From NCBI GenBank assembly GCA_964019425.1, contig OZ025851.1:62001-126000 (forward strand): 64,000 nucleotides of DNA. Direction: 5' to 3'. Positions within the stretch are counted from its first letter, which is position 1. Each line of letters starts with the position of its first letter. Positions 45,513 through 55,349 of the stretch are shown here, piece after piece. Source of the stretch: Flectonema sp. DT1601 (lineage: Eukaryota; Euglenozoa; Diplonemea; Diplonemida; Diplonemidae). Below the pieces are notes generated by a model that saw nothing but the letters and a program-made list of their open reading frames with translations, was not told where the DNA came from and searched no databases. The position numbers and the translations under genes were made by a program.

Positions 45513-47100
45513 ATATTATAAACCCTAAAAAAGATCCCCCCAACGACCGATATAAAAAATTTGTATAGAAGGGGAGTGTTTACTTTCACTAGGAGGTGTC
45601 TATCTATCTGAAGTAGTTGAGTTGTAGTCTTCTTGAAGAGAGTGAGGAAATTGAAAGCGATTCCGAACCGAAGAAGTGGAAGTCCCTCCAATTCAAAAAC
45701 AAACTCACAACTCAACTTGTTAGCCAGGAAAAATAAAGAAATCCTCACTGACTAGCAAATTTCGTGCAGATACAACACCATCAGGCGTGTGGCCACTGTA
45801 ACAGTGACCAGTCAAACTAGAGTGAGGACGATATTTGCATGTTTCAAATGTGTGCGCAGATCCCTGTTTTGCTGAGCACTACGAAAAATCTTGCTAAGTC
45901 GACTTGTGGGGAGTTATTTGTGTCTTCCTTTTTTTTAGGGTTAAAAAAAAAGGGGGAAAAAAAAAAAAAAAAAAAAAAAAATATCTTGCAACATCGACAA
46001 CGTCTACAGTTTTTTTTCTTTTTTTTTTAAAGTTGCACCAAATACAGATGGAGTTTGGAACCTTTTGAAAAAATATTTATTTATTCATTTATATTATAAA
46101 TAAAACATTAAACAGACGGATAACAATTTTCTTGTCCAGAAAAATCTGTCTGTTTTTTTTTTCTGTTTCTCTGAATCCCACTCCCTAACATAAAGACCAT
46201 CTATTTGTATTCCAAAATAGTTATTTCAGAATAGATCTACGAGTCTATTTTATCATTTTTCTGAGTACCATTCCAACAATAGTTTTTAAAATCAGCAAAA
46301 ATAAAATTAATTTCAGAAAAAAAAGAAGAAAATAAATAAATAAATAAGCTCTGCTGTTCCATTTTTTAACACTTGGACCCACACACTAGCATAGATAGAT
46401 CATGAAGTCAATTATCTTCACTTATTGTGCATCGTTGATACAGCTAACTATAGAACATAGGGTAAGCTCTATAAAGCTCACGAAGCAGAAGTAATATAAG
46501 AATAGACCATCTTTAATGAGGTTGTTTCGTGGTATAGCTCTGCTGTAAAAAGCTTGTCACCACATAAAAAGAGGGGAAAAAAAAAAAAAAAAAAAAAGAT
46601 CAGTTTTATTTATAAAATAACGGTTCAAAACCGAGTATACCAAAAAAAAAATTTTTTTTTTTCATTTTTTTCTTAGTTAGTTAGGATGTTGGTTTTTTTT
46701 TTTTTTAATACATTTTTTTTTATTTTTTTATTTTTTGAAAGTCCGGGAAGTTAAAAAACTTCTTAGAAAGCCCACGGGGTAAACAGTAATTTGGTTACCA
46801 CCCCTCACAGGCGAGAAGATACGTAAGTTAACCAGTAGTAAATTACAACCCAGACCCACCACATTCACGAAGCAGCGAGGCAGCGTAAGAGACATAACAA
46901 AATAAAATCAGTATTCTCAAAACTAATAAGCAAATAAACAAAAATGGATCGCAAAATCTCGCAAATCTGTTAGTCAAACAGAGCAGAGAAATAGAACCAA
47001 AAAAAAAGAGAAAAAAAAACAGTATGCTATGTGCGATACTTTAATTTGTTGTGTATGTTTGTTTGTTTGTTTGAAACTGAAAAAGAAAAACAAAATACGT
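45513..47100. other. Gene-free AT-rich stretch
   Basis: Homopolymer tracts (A near 45957-45980, T near 46650-46735) with islands of mixed sequence. An 11-bp inverted pair AGTTGAGTTGT (about 45614) with ACAACTCAACT (about 45706) and a small hairpin CACTG-TAA-CAGTG near 45792. No gene supported. Confidence 0.5.
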
Positions 47101-47318
47101 GTGTTGCATCATAAAAACATAACGATAATTTAGCATTACTTTCAGATACAGTGACTAAAGGTGATGCGCAACTTAGCATAATAAAGTAACTTTTTAGGTT
47201 TCGAGAGTAATCCATATACTCCTCTTTACCTCTATTCTCTCATCATCAGTTATGGTGTAGAAGTCAGTCAAATGTTGAGACTGAGTCATTCCAGTTTGCA
47301 GGACTGGAATGTAGTTAT
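47101..47318. repeat. Dispersed repeat, copy 1
   Basis: About 218 bp closely similar to 48128-48345, with small indels. Contains the conserved hairpin CATTCCAGT (47287-47295), loop TTGCAGG, ACTGGAATG (47303-47311). No protein support; short frames on the minus strand inside it (MTQSQHLTD...) recur in both copies but are interrupted differently. Confidence 0.8.
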
Positions 47319-47331
47319 TTTCATGTTCATA

Positions 47332-47362
<31 letters not shown>

Positions 47363-47735
47363 CGAAAAAATCGCCTACTAGCCAGAATAATTTCTGGATT
47401 TTTGATACACAAGTTTTTCTATCTGAATATTCAATTTTTTAAATTTTGCAAATCATAACCAAGTGGACTTAATGACTACGTTATTTCCAACAATCACGAA
47501 ATAAATAATTTTTTTATTTTTCTAGATCAGTGCAGCAATGGATCTAAAAAGTCAAAGACGAAAAAAAAAAAAAAAAAAAAAAAATTGCGATATAAGTTTT
47601 AACCAATGCCTCATATCAAAGCAGGTAAGGGGTGTTTAATAATCTTGTTTTGGCAAGGGCTAAAAGATTTCGTGATATGAACACGTTATATAAGTTGTGT
47701 GTGTGCTCGAAATCCGTTGTAAACAGTGCGCGGCT

Positions 47736-47853
47736 AAAAAACCATTCAGATTAGCCTTATATTTTGTTTGAACGCAGACAAAATCCTGTCGCACGTGGAA
47801 AATAAATCATGATGACCATAAGAAATATCGGCTTTCAATCTGAATAGTTTCTT
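47736..47853. mobile_element. MITE-like inverted-repeat element, copy A
   Basis: Left end AAACCATTCAGATTAGCC near 47738, right end (47834-47851) is its imperfect inverse (AATCTGAATAGTTT). Length about 118 bp with no coding capacity. Immediately after it is a CCGAC-TAC-GTCGG hairpin. Confidence 0.6.
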
Positions 47854-48127
47854 CTCCGACTACGTCGGTACAAAAAATAAAAATCTCAATTCAATTTGAG
47901 AAGGGGACATATAATACTCAAACAGGAAAGCAACTTAAAGAAAGGGAAAGGAAATGAGAAAAAACGGCATCGGGGTAGAAACAAATAACGAAACAACAAA
48001 AAGAAAGAAAAAAAAACTTGTAAAAATAATAACAAATCAGACACCCTTCCAGCCGATTGTGCGTTTAGGGAAGTTCGATTTCTTTTTTCCGGGGGGATGT
48101 ATGTTCGATTTTGTAAAAATTACAACT

Positions 48128-48345
48128 GTGTTGTATCATAAAAACATAAATATAATTTAACATTAGTTTTAAATACAGTGACTAAGGGTGATGCGCAACT
48201 TAGCATATTAAAGTAACTATAGGTTTCGAGAGTAATCCATATACCTCTTACCTCTATTCTCTCATCATCAGTATGGTGTAGAAGTAAGTCAGTCAAGTGT
48301 TGAGACTGAGTCATTCCAGTTTGCAGGACTGGAATGTAGTTACTT
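48128..48345. repeat. Dispersed repeat, copy 2
   Basis: Second copy of the 47101-47318 repeat, including the same 9-bp stem hairpin (48312-48320 with 48328-48336). Followed after about 15 bp by an 18-G run. Confidence 0.8.
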
Positions 48346-48360
48346 TAACTTCTTTTTTCT

Positions 48361-48378
48361 GGGGGGGGGGGGGGGGGG
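48361..48378. repeat. Poly(G) tract, 18 G
   Basis: An isolated run of 18 G in DNA otherwise dominated by A/T homopolymers. Confidence 0.9.
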
Positions 48379-48520
48379 CAGCATTACAAAGATAACGATA
48401 AATACATCATACCAAAAATTAATAATGCAAAAAAAAAAAAAAAATAAATAAACAAACAAACAAAAAATGTACTTTAAAAAAAAATAGTTGTTTCACATTA
48501 CTATGGTACAACAGATCGTT

Positions 48521-49261
48521 TTATTGGTTCAGATTGTTTAATTTTTTTAAGGATCCCTCCAACGATATTTTTAGTTTACTATTCTCAGAAGTTTCAGACA
48601 CTATCAGCGATTCGTCGTCATCATCATCATCATCTCCAGGAACAGTCTTACCAGAGTCATGAGTACAAGTACTACTAGACGACGTGCTGCTCGACGAAGT
48701 CGTATCCGAGCTATCAGTCATCAAAGAACAAGAGACTGATATTTCACTAAAATCAGTATGAGGTTCTGTTGAATAAGCCGTACTCGTAGATAGAAAAGGA
48801 TCATAGTTAGATGTACTAAAGGTTCGTCGTGGATGAGATTGCATCTCTTTTATATTTTGAAAAGCTTTTTTCAACTCATGTCGATTTCCTTTTTTAAAGT
48901 CGAGAACGAGTGGGGGTACAGCTGGACCTACACGAGCTTTATCATCTCTGATGTCATCATTAGTAGTTCCTCCAAATGGACTGTAGACCATTTGGAATTC
49001 CTCATAAAAAATAATCCCCTCATCTTCATCATCCCTAATCGTGTCAGTAGGAAAATCTGATGAAGAAACAGAACTCGAACTCAACTTACCTTCAGGTGAC
49101 ATTTCTACAGATCCTCCCAACTTACTTTCCTCATCTTCTGCGATGTTCTCTTCGGTTTCAACACATTTTTTCAATTTCTCTCTCGCCGGCTGCAGCTCCG
49201 TTTTATTTATCGGTTTCGCTTTCTCCTTGTTCCGCTGCTCTAAGGAGCTGCAACAGCCCAT
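48521..49261 (-). CDS. Small acidic, probably N-myristoylated/palmitoylated protein
   Basis: 246 aa. It begins MGCCSSLEQRNKEKAK: Gly2 followed by two Cys and Ser is a dual acylation signal, so the protein should sit at the plasma membrane or flagellar membrane. The body is acidic and Ser-rich (SSTSSSSTCTHDSG, a DDDDDDD run coded by CATCAT repeats near 48620-48640) with a short segment EEFQMVYSPFGGT. No family recognised. It is the only host gene in the 42.8-59.4 kb gene-poor block, on the same strand as the rest. Acceptor AAATAAACAG lies 14 nt before the ATG. Confidence 0.75.
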   Translation of the reverse strand: MGCCSSLEQRNKEKAKPINKTELQPAREKLKKCVETEENIAEDEESKLGGSVEMSPEGKLSSSSVSSSDFPTDTIRDDEDEGIIFYEEFQMVYSPFGGTTNDDIRDDKARVGPAVPPLVLDFKKGNRHELKKAFQNIKEMQSHPRRTFSTSNYDPFLSTSTAYSTEPHTDFSEISVSCSLMTDSSDTTSSSSTSSSSTCTHDSGKTVPGDDDDDDDESLIVSETSENSKLKISLEGSLKKLNNLNQ

Positions 49262-49595
49262 AGGGTTAAAGCCGGCTGTTTATTTTTTTAGTATTTTACA
49301 CCTAAAGTGGGGAAATTATTTTCAAAAAAAAAAAAAAAAAAAAAAAAGAATTGCCTTCGTCAGTAATACATAACACTTATTGATTGTTTTGTTTGTGTCA
49401 CGTAATTGCGGGACTTCTTCTCTTTTCTCATAACATAAAGTTGAGGAACCTAGGAATCCTGGTCAAAGTAAATAATCATTAGTAAGTAGTAATCTACGCA
49501 GTCACACCGAAAAGAAGAATGAGAAGCAATAATTGCCAAGAAGGAAAAGAAATGGGAAAACTGGTGAGTTCGAATTATTTTCCACCGAAGTGAAG

Positions 49596-49683
49596 AAACC
49601 ATTCAGATTATGTTATTATGCATGTTTGGTATTACTGCCTGCTATCAACCAAAAAGAAAACATAAGGCTAATCTGAATGGTTT
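49596..49683. mobile_element. MITE-like inverted-repeat element, copy B
   Basis: 88 bp bounded by AAACCATTCAGATTA (49596-49610) and its exact inverse TAATCTGAATGGTTT (49669-49683). The inverse of its right end continues AGCCTTATG-like and matches the left end of copy A over more than 20 bp, so both belong to one family. Confidence 0.75.
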
Positions 49684-49899
49684 TTTTATTATTTTATTTA
49701 AATTTTTTTTGATATAGGGAATATTGCACGTGATCTACGCATTAGCCGCCAATAAGAAAAAGCAGCGGTTGAAAAAAAAACAAGACCTACTTCAGACAAC
49801 ATGTTCTTGTTTCCTTCTTTAATACCAAAAAATGATGCGTATTCCACCTATCGTTATTATAATTTTTTCTTCTTTTTTTAAATAAGGCATGGGAATGTG

Positions 49900-50135
49900 G
49901 TGGATGCAGCTGACCGAAACAGGTATCAACGCTATAGCAGCGGTGAGTGGATGAAACGGGTCAACCGAGCGATAGCGCATACCCTTGAGGTAGTGCAGAA
50001 TCCGCCCTATCAGCGAGAAGTGGACTACCGTGGCTGTAACGGGTAACGGGGAATTAGGGTTCGATTCCGGAGAGGGAGCCTGAGAAACGACTACCACATC
50101 TAAGGATTGCAGCAGGCGCGCGCAAATTGCCCAAC
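49900..50135 (+). rRNA. Partial 18S (SSU) rRNA fragment, probably a pseudogene
   Basis: From about 50004 to 50135 the plus strand carries universally conserved eukaryotic SSU sequence (GGGTAACGGGGAATTAGGGT at 50040 onward, GGTTCGATTCCGGAGAGGGA, GCCTGAGAAACGACTACCAC, AGCAGGCGCG). The part from about 49900 to 50003 fits the preceding variable helices less clearly. Homology stops abruptly after GCAAATTGCCCAA; the rest of the 18S and any ITS are absent. The normally fixed GGCGCGCAAATT reads GGCGCGCGCAAATT, a two-base insertion that also argues for a dead copy. Confidence 0.85.
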
Positions 50136-50420
50136 AGCAACAAAAATACAGGAAAGAGAAAAAAAAAAAATGAAGGCAAATAACTTTTTTTTAAACAAAA
50201 AGATTGAAAAGAAAAAAAAAAAAAAAGCCGCAAGATAACGTTTGTTCACCGTAGCGAACAGTAATTAAAATAGGCAACAAAAGATCTGCCCAACTTCTCC
50301 AACAGTACGCCACCGGTATCAGTCGCGAATTTCATCAAAAAGAGAAACAAAAAAAAAAATACCTTCCAACGAACTGTCAGGTCTATAAGCAACGCCTGCC
50401 TACATTTTGCGCTATGATTA

Positions 50421-50443
50421 GTTGTTTAGCGCCAGGGAAGAGG
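50421..50443. repeat. 23-bp direct repeat, first copy
   Basis: GTTGTTTAGCGCCAGGGAAG plus AGG; one mismatch to 50869-50891. The 425 bp between the two copies include the partial copy 3 of the dispersed repeat. Confidence 0.75.
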
Positions 50444-50479
50444 GGGTTAACTGTTCGATTTTGTACGTAAAATACAAAT

Positions 50480-50550
50480 GTATTGTATCATAAAACAACA
50501 TAACGATAATTTAACTTTAGTTCTGAGATACAGTGACTAAAGGTAATGTT
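50480..50550. repeat. Dispersed repeat, partial copy 3
   Basis: Matches the first about 65 bp of the repeat at 47101 and 48128 (GTATCATAAAA...CATAACGATAATTTAA, CAGTGACTAAAGGTAATG), then diverges; the terminal hairpin is missing. The preceding GTTCGATTTTGTA is shared with the upstream flank of copy 2. Confidence 0.7.
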
Positions 50551-50868
50551 AGTGTAGGTATACACTCTGCAATTAACGTAAATACTTTACATTATAATAA
50601 ATGTTTCTAACTTAGCTGCATACACATTTCTTTTTCCGTGTTGTCATTCAGTGCAAGTACGGAATTGAGTTATTCAATTTTGAATTAATCGTGAGCCCTG
50701 GGTTAGGTATAATACGGCAGAGTGTAGGTTTCACCTACAAATTACTTGCTTAAAATCAACAATTCTTTGAAAAAAAATATGTTAGCAAAAATTGCTAGTT
50801 CGTAGCACACTACTGAACTTAAGGTAGTTGTCCAGATTTCAATTAGAATACAAAAGGAGAATGAATTT

Positions 50869-50891
50869 GTTGTTTCGCGCCAGGGAAGAGG
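50869..50891. repeat. 23-bp direct repeat, second copy
   Basis: Partner of 50421-50443, one mismatch (C for A at the eighth base). Confidence 0.75.
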
Positions 50892-51404
50892 AGCGAGAAG
50901 AAAAAAACGTTGATTTCAATGAAAAGGAAAACATTAATTCCGCAATTCTTTCCAAATTGCGAAATCGTTTTTCTTTTCCTTTGCGCAAAAAAAAAAAAAA
51001 CCACACTTCGATCTCCCTCTCACAATTTTCCCTTCGGCAGCATGACGAACAACGGCAAAAACACGTCTTCGGTGTAACAAGCAACTAACCAAGCAGAAGA
51101 ACTGAATACTGCTTATAAGAACCCCGTTGTAGAACAACACTCTTAGATACATTGTGCAGAGGAAAACAAACGACGAAAACAAAAGTCTGTGAAGCCAAAA
51201 AAAAAAAAAAAAAAATACCAAAAAGTAACGCAAGAAACCCTAATTGTTCGCCACAAGTGGAATTCATTTTTTTTGCATCCAACTTTATCAGAAATCGATT
51301 ATCTATTCTGAAAATAAATTGAACAGAATTCAACAAGTGGTAACTAAAAGACAAGACCAAAGTCAACAACAATCCTCCCTGAAGAAACTCATGGGGGACA
51401 GGGG

Positions 51405-51443
<39 letters not shown>

Positions 51444-51857
51444 GTAGAAGTACATAATAACAGCTACTCGAATTTTCTTTTATCTCCCTTTTTGCTTATT
51501 GCTGTTTTCTGAACCGAAGCAGTACAACTTTTAAAAAAGAAAATAAAATAAAAATAAAAATAAAAAACGAAAGACAGGACATAAAAAATAAAACTTTAAT
51601 TTTTCAGTTTTCAGAGATGCTCCGAAATCCGAAAAAGGTAAAGAGAGCTTCAACAAGAAAGGTTCAGAAGTTCTTAATAACCCGAACGTTTGATGTTGTT
51701 TTTGTTTATATCTAATTTTTTTTTTTTTTTTTTTTTTTTTTTTCCTTTTCATAGATTTATTAAAAATAAAAATATAAAAAGAAAGTGAACACACACTGTA
51801 CTCACTTCTTTTTTTTTTTTGAAGAAAAATTTTTTTGAGAATTTTTTTTTGAAGAAG

Positions 51858-51889
<32 letters not shown>

Positions 51890-53100
51890 ACTTTTGAAAA
51901 AAGAAAAACGCAAGTCGTCATCTACACAGCTCTTGTAGAGAATGAATATACGATTATAAGGAAAAGTTTTACGATTATTAATTTTGTATTTAAGAAAACC
52001 AAAGAGGATAACAATTTTTTTTCCTGCTTCAGCATAATTTATATTGGGGGGTATCTCACGACAGAAAAACGGCTGGCGTGGGGAGAAAAAAAAAAAAAAA
52101 AAAAAGAGCACTCGTTTTACTTTTATCCAAAATGAGTATCGAACTTATGATGAATTGTCGCAATTGATATTGCCTTTGTGGTCAGATAACCCTAATGGAT
52201 AACTTTGAGAAATTAGACGCACCATTCGAAGGACAGAACAGAAGATCGAACGTCGTATAGAAAGGTCTCTCATGGTTATTAATAATTACCAATAATAATC
52301 TGAGATCAGAAAGGAGGATGCATCTCCAAACGGAAGGACACTCAACAGAGCACAGCTAATTCACGTCATCACCGAAAAGAACAAACACGCTTGCATCTTT
52401 TCAACTCCGTGTGTGGACAGAAATGGTCACAACAATTAAAAGTGCTTCCAGAGAGCTAAAACAAAAAAGAGAAGAATTCGCAATACGGGAATCCCAAAAA
52501 CAGTCGCAGTAAAAAAAAAAAAAAAAAAAAAAGAAGAAGAAGAAGAAGACAGCACTAATTTAACCAGCAGGAGAATGAAAAGAAAAACGAGATTTCGGAC
52601 GTCACTCCTTTAAAACAAACTACAACAACTACAAAAAGAAGGTGGTCAATTTTTTTTATAATAATAGTTCACAATATGGGTAGTCAAAAAAGATTTATTC
52701 AACTTTGTCACCTGAAATTTAAGAAATTTTAAAACATTTCCCCCCCTCCTCGCCTTCTTGTTATGTCTTCTTCTGAATATTACAGCAGCCAATTAGTTCT
52801 TATAAAGAACCTTCAACGACGAACTAAAAAGAGAACACGAGAAGTTTACCAAAGGGTGATCAGAAGACGACAAAGTTATGTTATAAATTTTACCACCATG
52901 AAGAACATTGAAATACCCTAACGCGTTGAGAGGTCTGAATACTTCAATGAGGCAGCTCTCAATTTTGATTGTGTGAAAACGTAACGAGTTGTGTGTTTTT
53001 TTTTTTCAATACGAAAATATATTCACTTGGCCTCATGCAGTCTGGCCTGACATCAGTTTTTTTTTTTTTTTTTTACTTTTAAGTTTAGTTAGTTTAGTTA
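50892..53100. other. Gene-free, homopolymer-rich stretch
   Basis: A and T runs of 15-33 nt (51203-51216, 51408-51440, 51718-51742, 51860-51888, 52509-52531). Mixed-sequence island at about 52130-52480 with no convincing frame. A 52-codon ATG frame on the plus strand at 52763-52921 is basic and unsupported. Confidence 0.5.
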
Positions 53101-53104
53101 GCAA

Positions 53105-53235
53105 AATACAAACTGATGACTACGAGGGGTCTGGGTAGCCCGCATCAGTAAGGACCCAATCGCGAAGATTGTAGTTTCATAGTATTGGCTGGAAGTGATC
53201 GACTTCCAGCCTCCACCTTGCCCAGAGGCTAACAG
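53105..53235. ncRNA. Candidate structured RNA or SINE-like unit
   Basis: A compact G+C-rich island with three nested or adjacent hairpins: CTGATG (53113-53118) with CATCAG (53143-53148), CAATC-GCGAA-GATTG (53157-53171), and a perfect 10-bp stem GGCTGGAAGT (53187-53196) with ACTTCCAGCC (53202-53211) around a 5-nt loop. On the minus strand it would be followed by CTAACTAA repeats and an A-run (53058-53078), like a SINE tail. I recognise no RNA family; the strand is undecided. Confidence 0.4.
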
Positions 53236-53922
53236 GTTGTAAACAAGAAAAGAAAATAAAAGAGAAATGATCTGGGAGTGGGGGGAAGGTGAAAAAAATA
53301 AAAAATCTTCTTTCTTTCATATACATCTTTCTTTATAATACGACCACATGTGCCATATGCCCTTTAACAGAAAGGGTTTTGTTAAAGAACAAAAAAAAAT
53401 AAAATAAAATAAAATAAACAAAATAAAACTCTAGGCTAATAAACCACCACTACTAATTTCGCATGAGTTAACTAACAGAAAAAATACCCGTAAGTGACCT
53501 ACTATTTCAAAAGTAATAATATTAATTATACATTTTATCTTCTTTCTAATGACTTATTATTATTATTTCCCCCGCGCGATTAGTCCTGCCTTGAGTTATT
53601 CATATACAAACTACATCAGGGAAAGGCTCAGGGAAACTGCCACAGCAGTTACCCTGAGACATCAACAACACTAAACGAAGTATTAAATAGCTTTTTACAC
53701 TTCAAAACAAAGACAGCATCCCATCGATAGGATTGCAAGAAAAGACAAGATCGAAGAAGACAACTCGCACTAATTTTTTTTTATCTATAATCAGTAAAAA
53801 CGATATTTAAAAAAATTAAAAAAAAATGGAGAGAATAATTTGCTTTTTTTTTTTTTTTTTTTTTTTCTTTAGTTTTCCTAAAAAAAGCCATTCAGCAGGA
53901 AACCATTCTCCGACTATGTCGG

Positions 53923-53961
<39 letters not shown>

Positions 53962-55317
53962 AAGCAAAGCAATAATACATCGTTGCTACGCTCTCGCAAG
54001 TCCTAACAATTTCGATATTGTTTGTGGAGTAAAAAAAAGTGAGAAAAAAAAAAAAAGGAAAAAAAAAATCGGTTACGTTGTGTATTTCATCATACAAAGT
54101 TTTCAAAAGTCGTCTTCGACGTTATTACTACTACGTGTGAGTTACTTTCAAAAATTCAACTAAAAATTTTCATTAAATACTACTTATTAGTCTTAACATA
54201 AAAAAAAAAGATGCCTGTTGCGATGAATTTTTTTTTTTTAAAAAAAAAAATTAGCATTCGTCATCAGCTGCACCACAAGTTACTATGAGCTGTTCCAGTG
54301 TCTAAGTGGTGCACACCACCAATACTTCGGAGTTGCTGTATCGTCCCGTACGTCGGTGCTCCGTGTGAAAACGCGGTAGCAAAAAAATGCGTGTTTTGAG
54401 GGTGGATGGGGAGCTTGACAATGTAGAATCCGTAATAAACCTTATGATACTAACAAAAGTAAAATGTGAAAGGAGAGGGTACTGTGATTTAAAAATAAAC
54501 AACTTGAGGGAGTAAAACTTTGACAATGTAGAAACAGTAATTTGACTGAAAAATATTTGTAGTCAAAGAAAAGGTACGCCAAGAAAAAATAAAACGTAAA
54601 AGGTAAATATATATTTTTTTTGTTCCGAGCAAGGTACATTGTGCACTTCTTTTGCTGTGAGGATACACATCCACGGGGTAAACTGACTTTTTTTTTTTTA
54701 AAGTCTTACGCACAACTGAAAACTAAAAGAACTACCAGCAGCAGCGTATAACGCGATTGCCCTGGAGACCACGTGAACATAGTTGAGCAGTGTTACCGTG
54801 AGAAAACAACGAAATTTACCTATAGGGAAAAAACTTTTTAGTATTTTACAATTACAGCAGTAGGTTGAACTAAAGAAACATGGAACACAAAGACAAAGCC
54901 TACCATTGACAGAAAGAGAGCCAAGAAAGTAGATGTGGAAAGAAATGAAGCTGTGGAAAAAACAGACCAGAACTGATTGAAAAACGCGTAACATCAGGCA
55001 CTAAGAATCCACATAGCCGAGAGTAAACATGTGTTGTTGTTATCGCTATCCACTGTTAATTAATAACCTTGGGCTCTTTTTTTTTTCACTTTTAAAATAA
55101 TGCGTCCATAACTTAGTTAGTATCATTAATTTTAGAACAGAAAAGTGAGAATAAGAAAAGTATTCATTTCTGCAGTTTCCAATAATGCATCCATATCTTA
55201 GTTAGCTAGCGGGTTAGACGTGGGATATCTTATGACCGCTACAACCAATCATACAATAAAATAAATAACATTTATGATTTTTTTTTTTTTTTAAAAAAAA
55301 AAGTGCTGGTCTCACTT

Positions 55318-55349
<32 letters not shown>

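Noticed and set aside
52763-52921. 52-codon ATG frame on the plus strand, basic peptide
   Set aside because: No family, opposite to gene direction, in a repeat-rich zone; length is compatible with chance.
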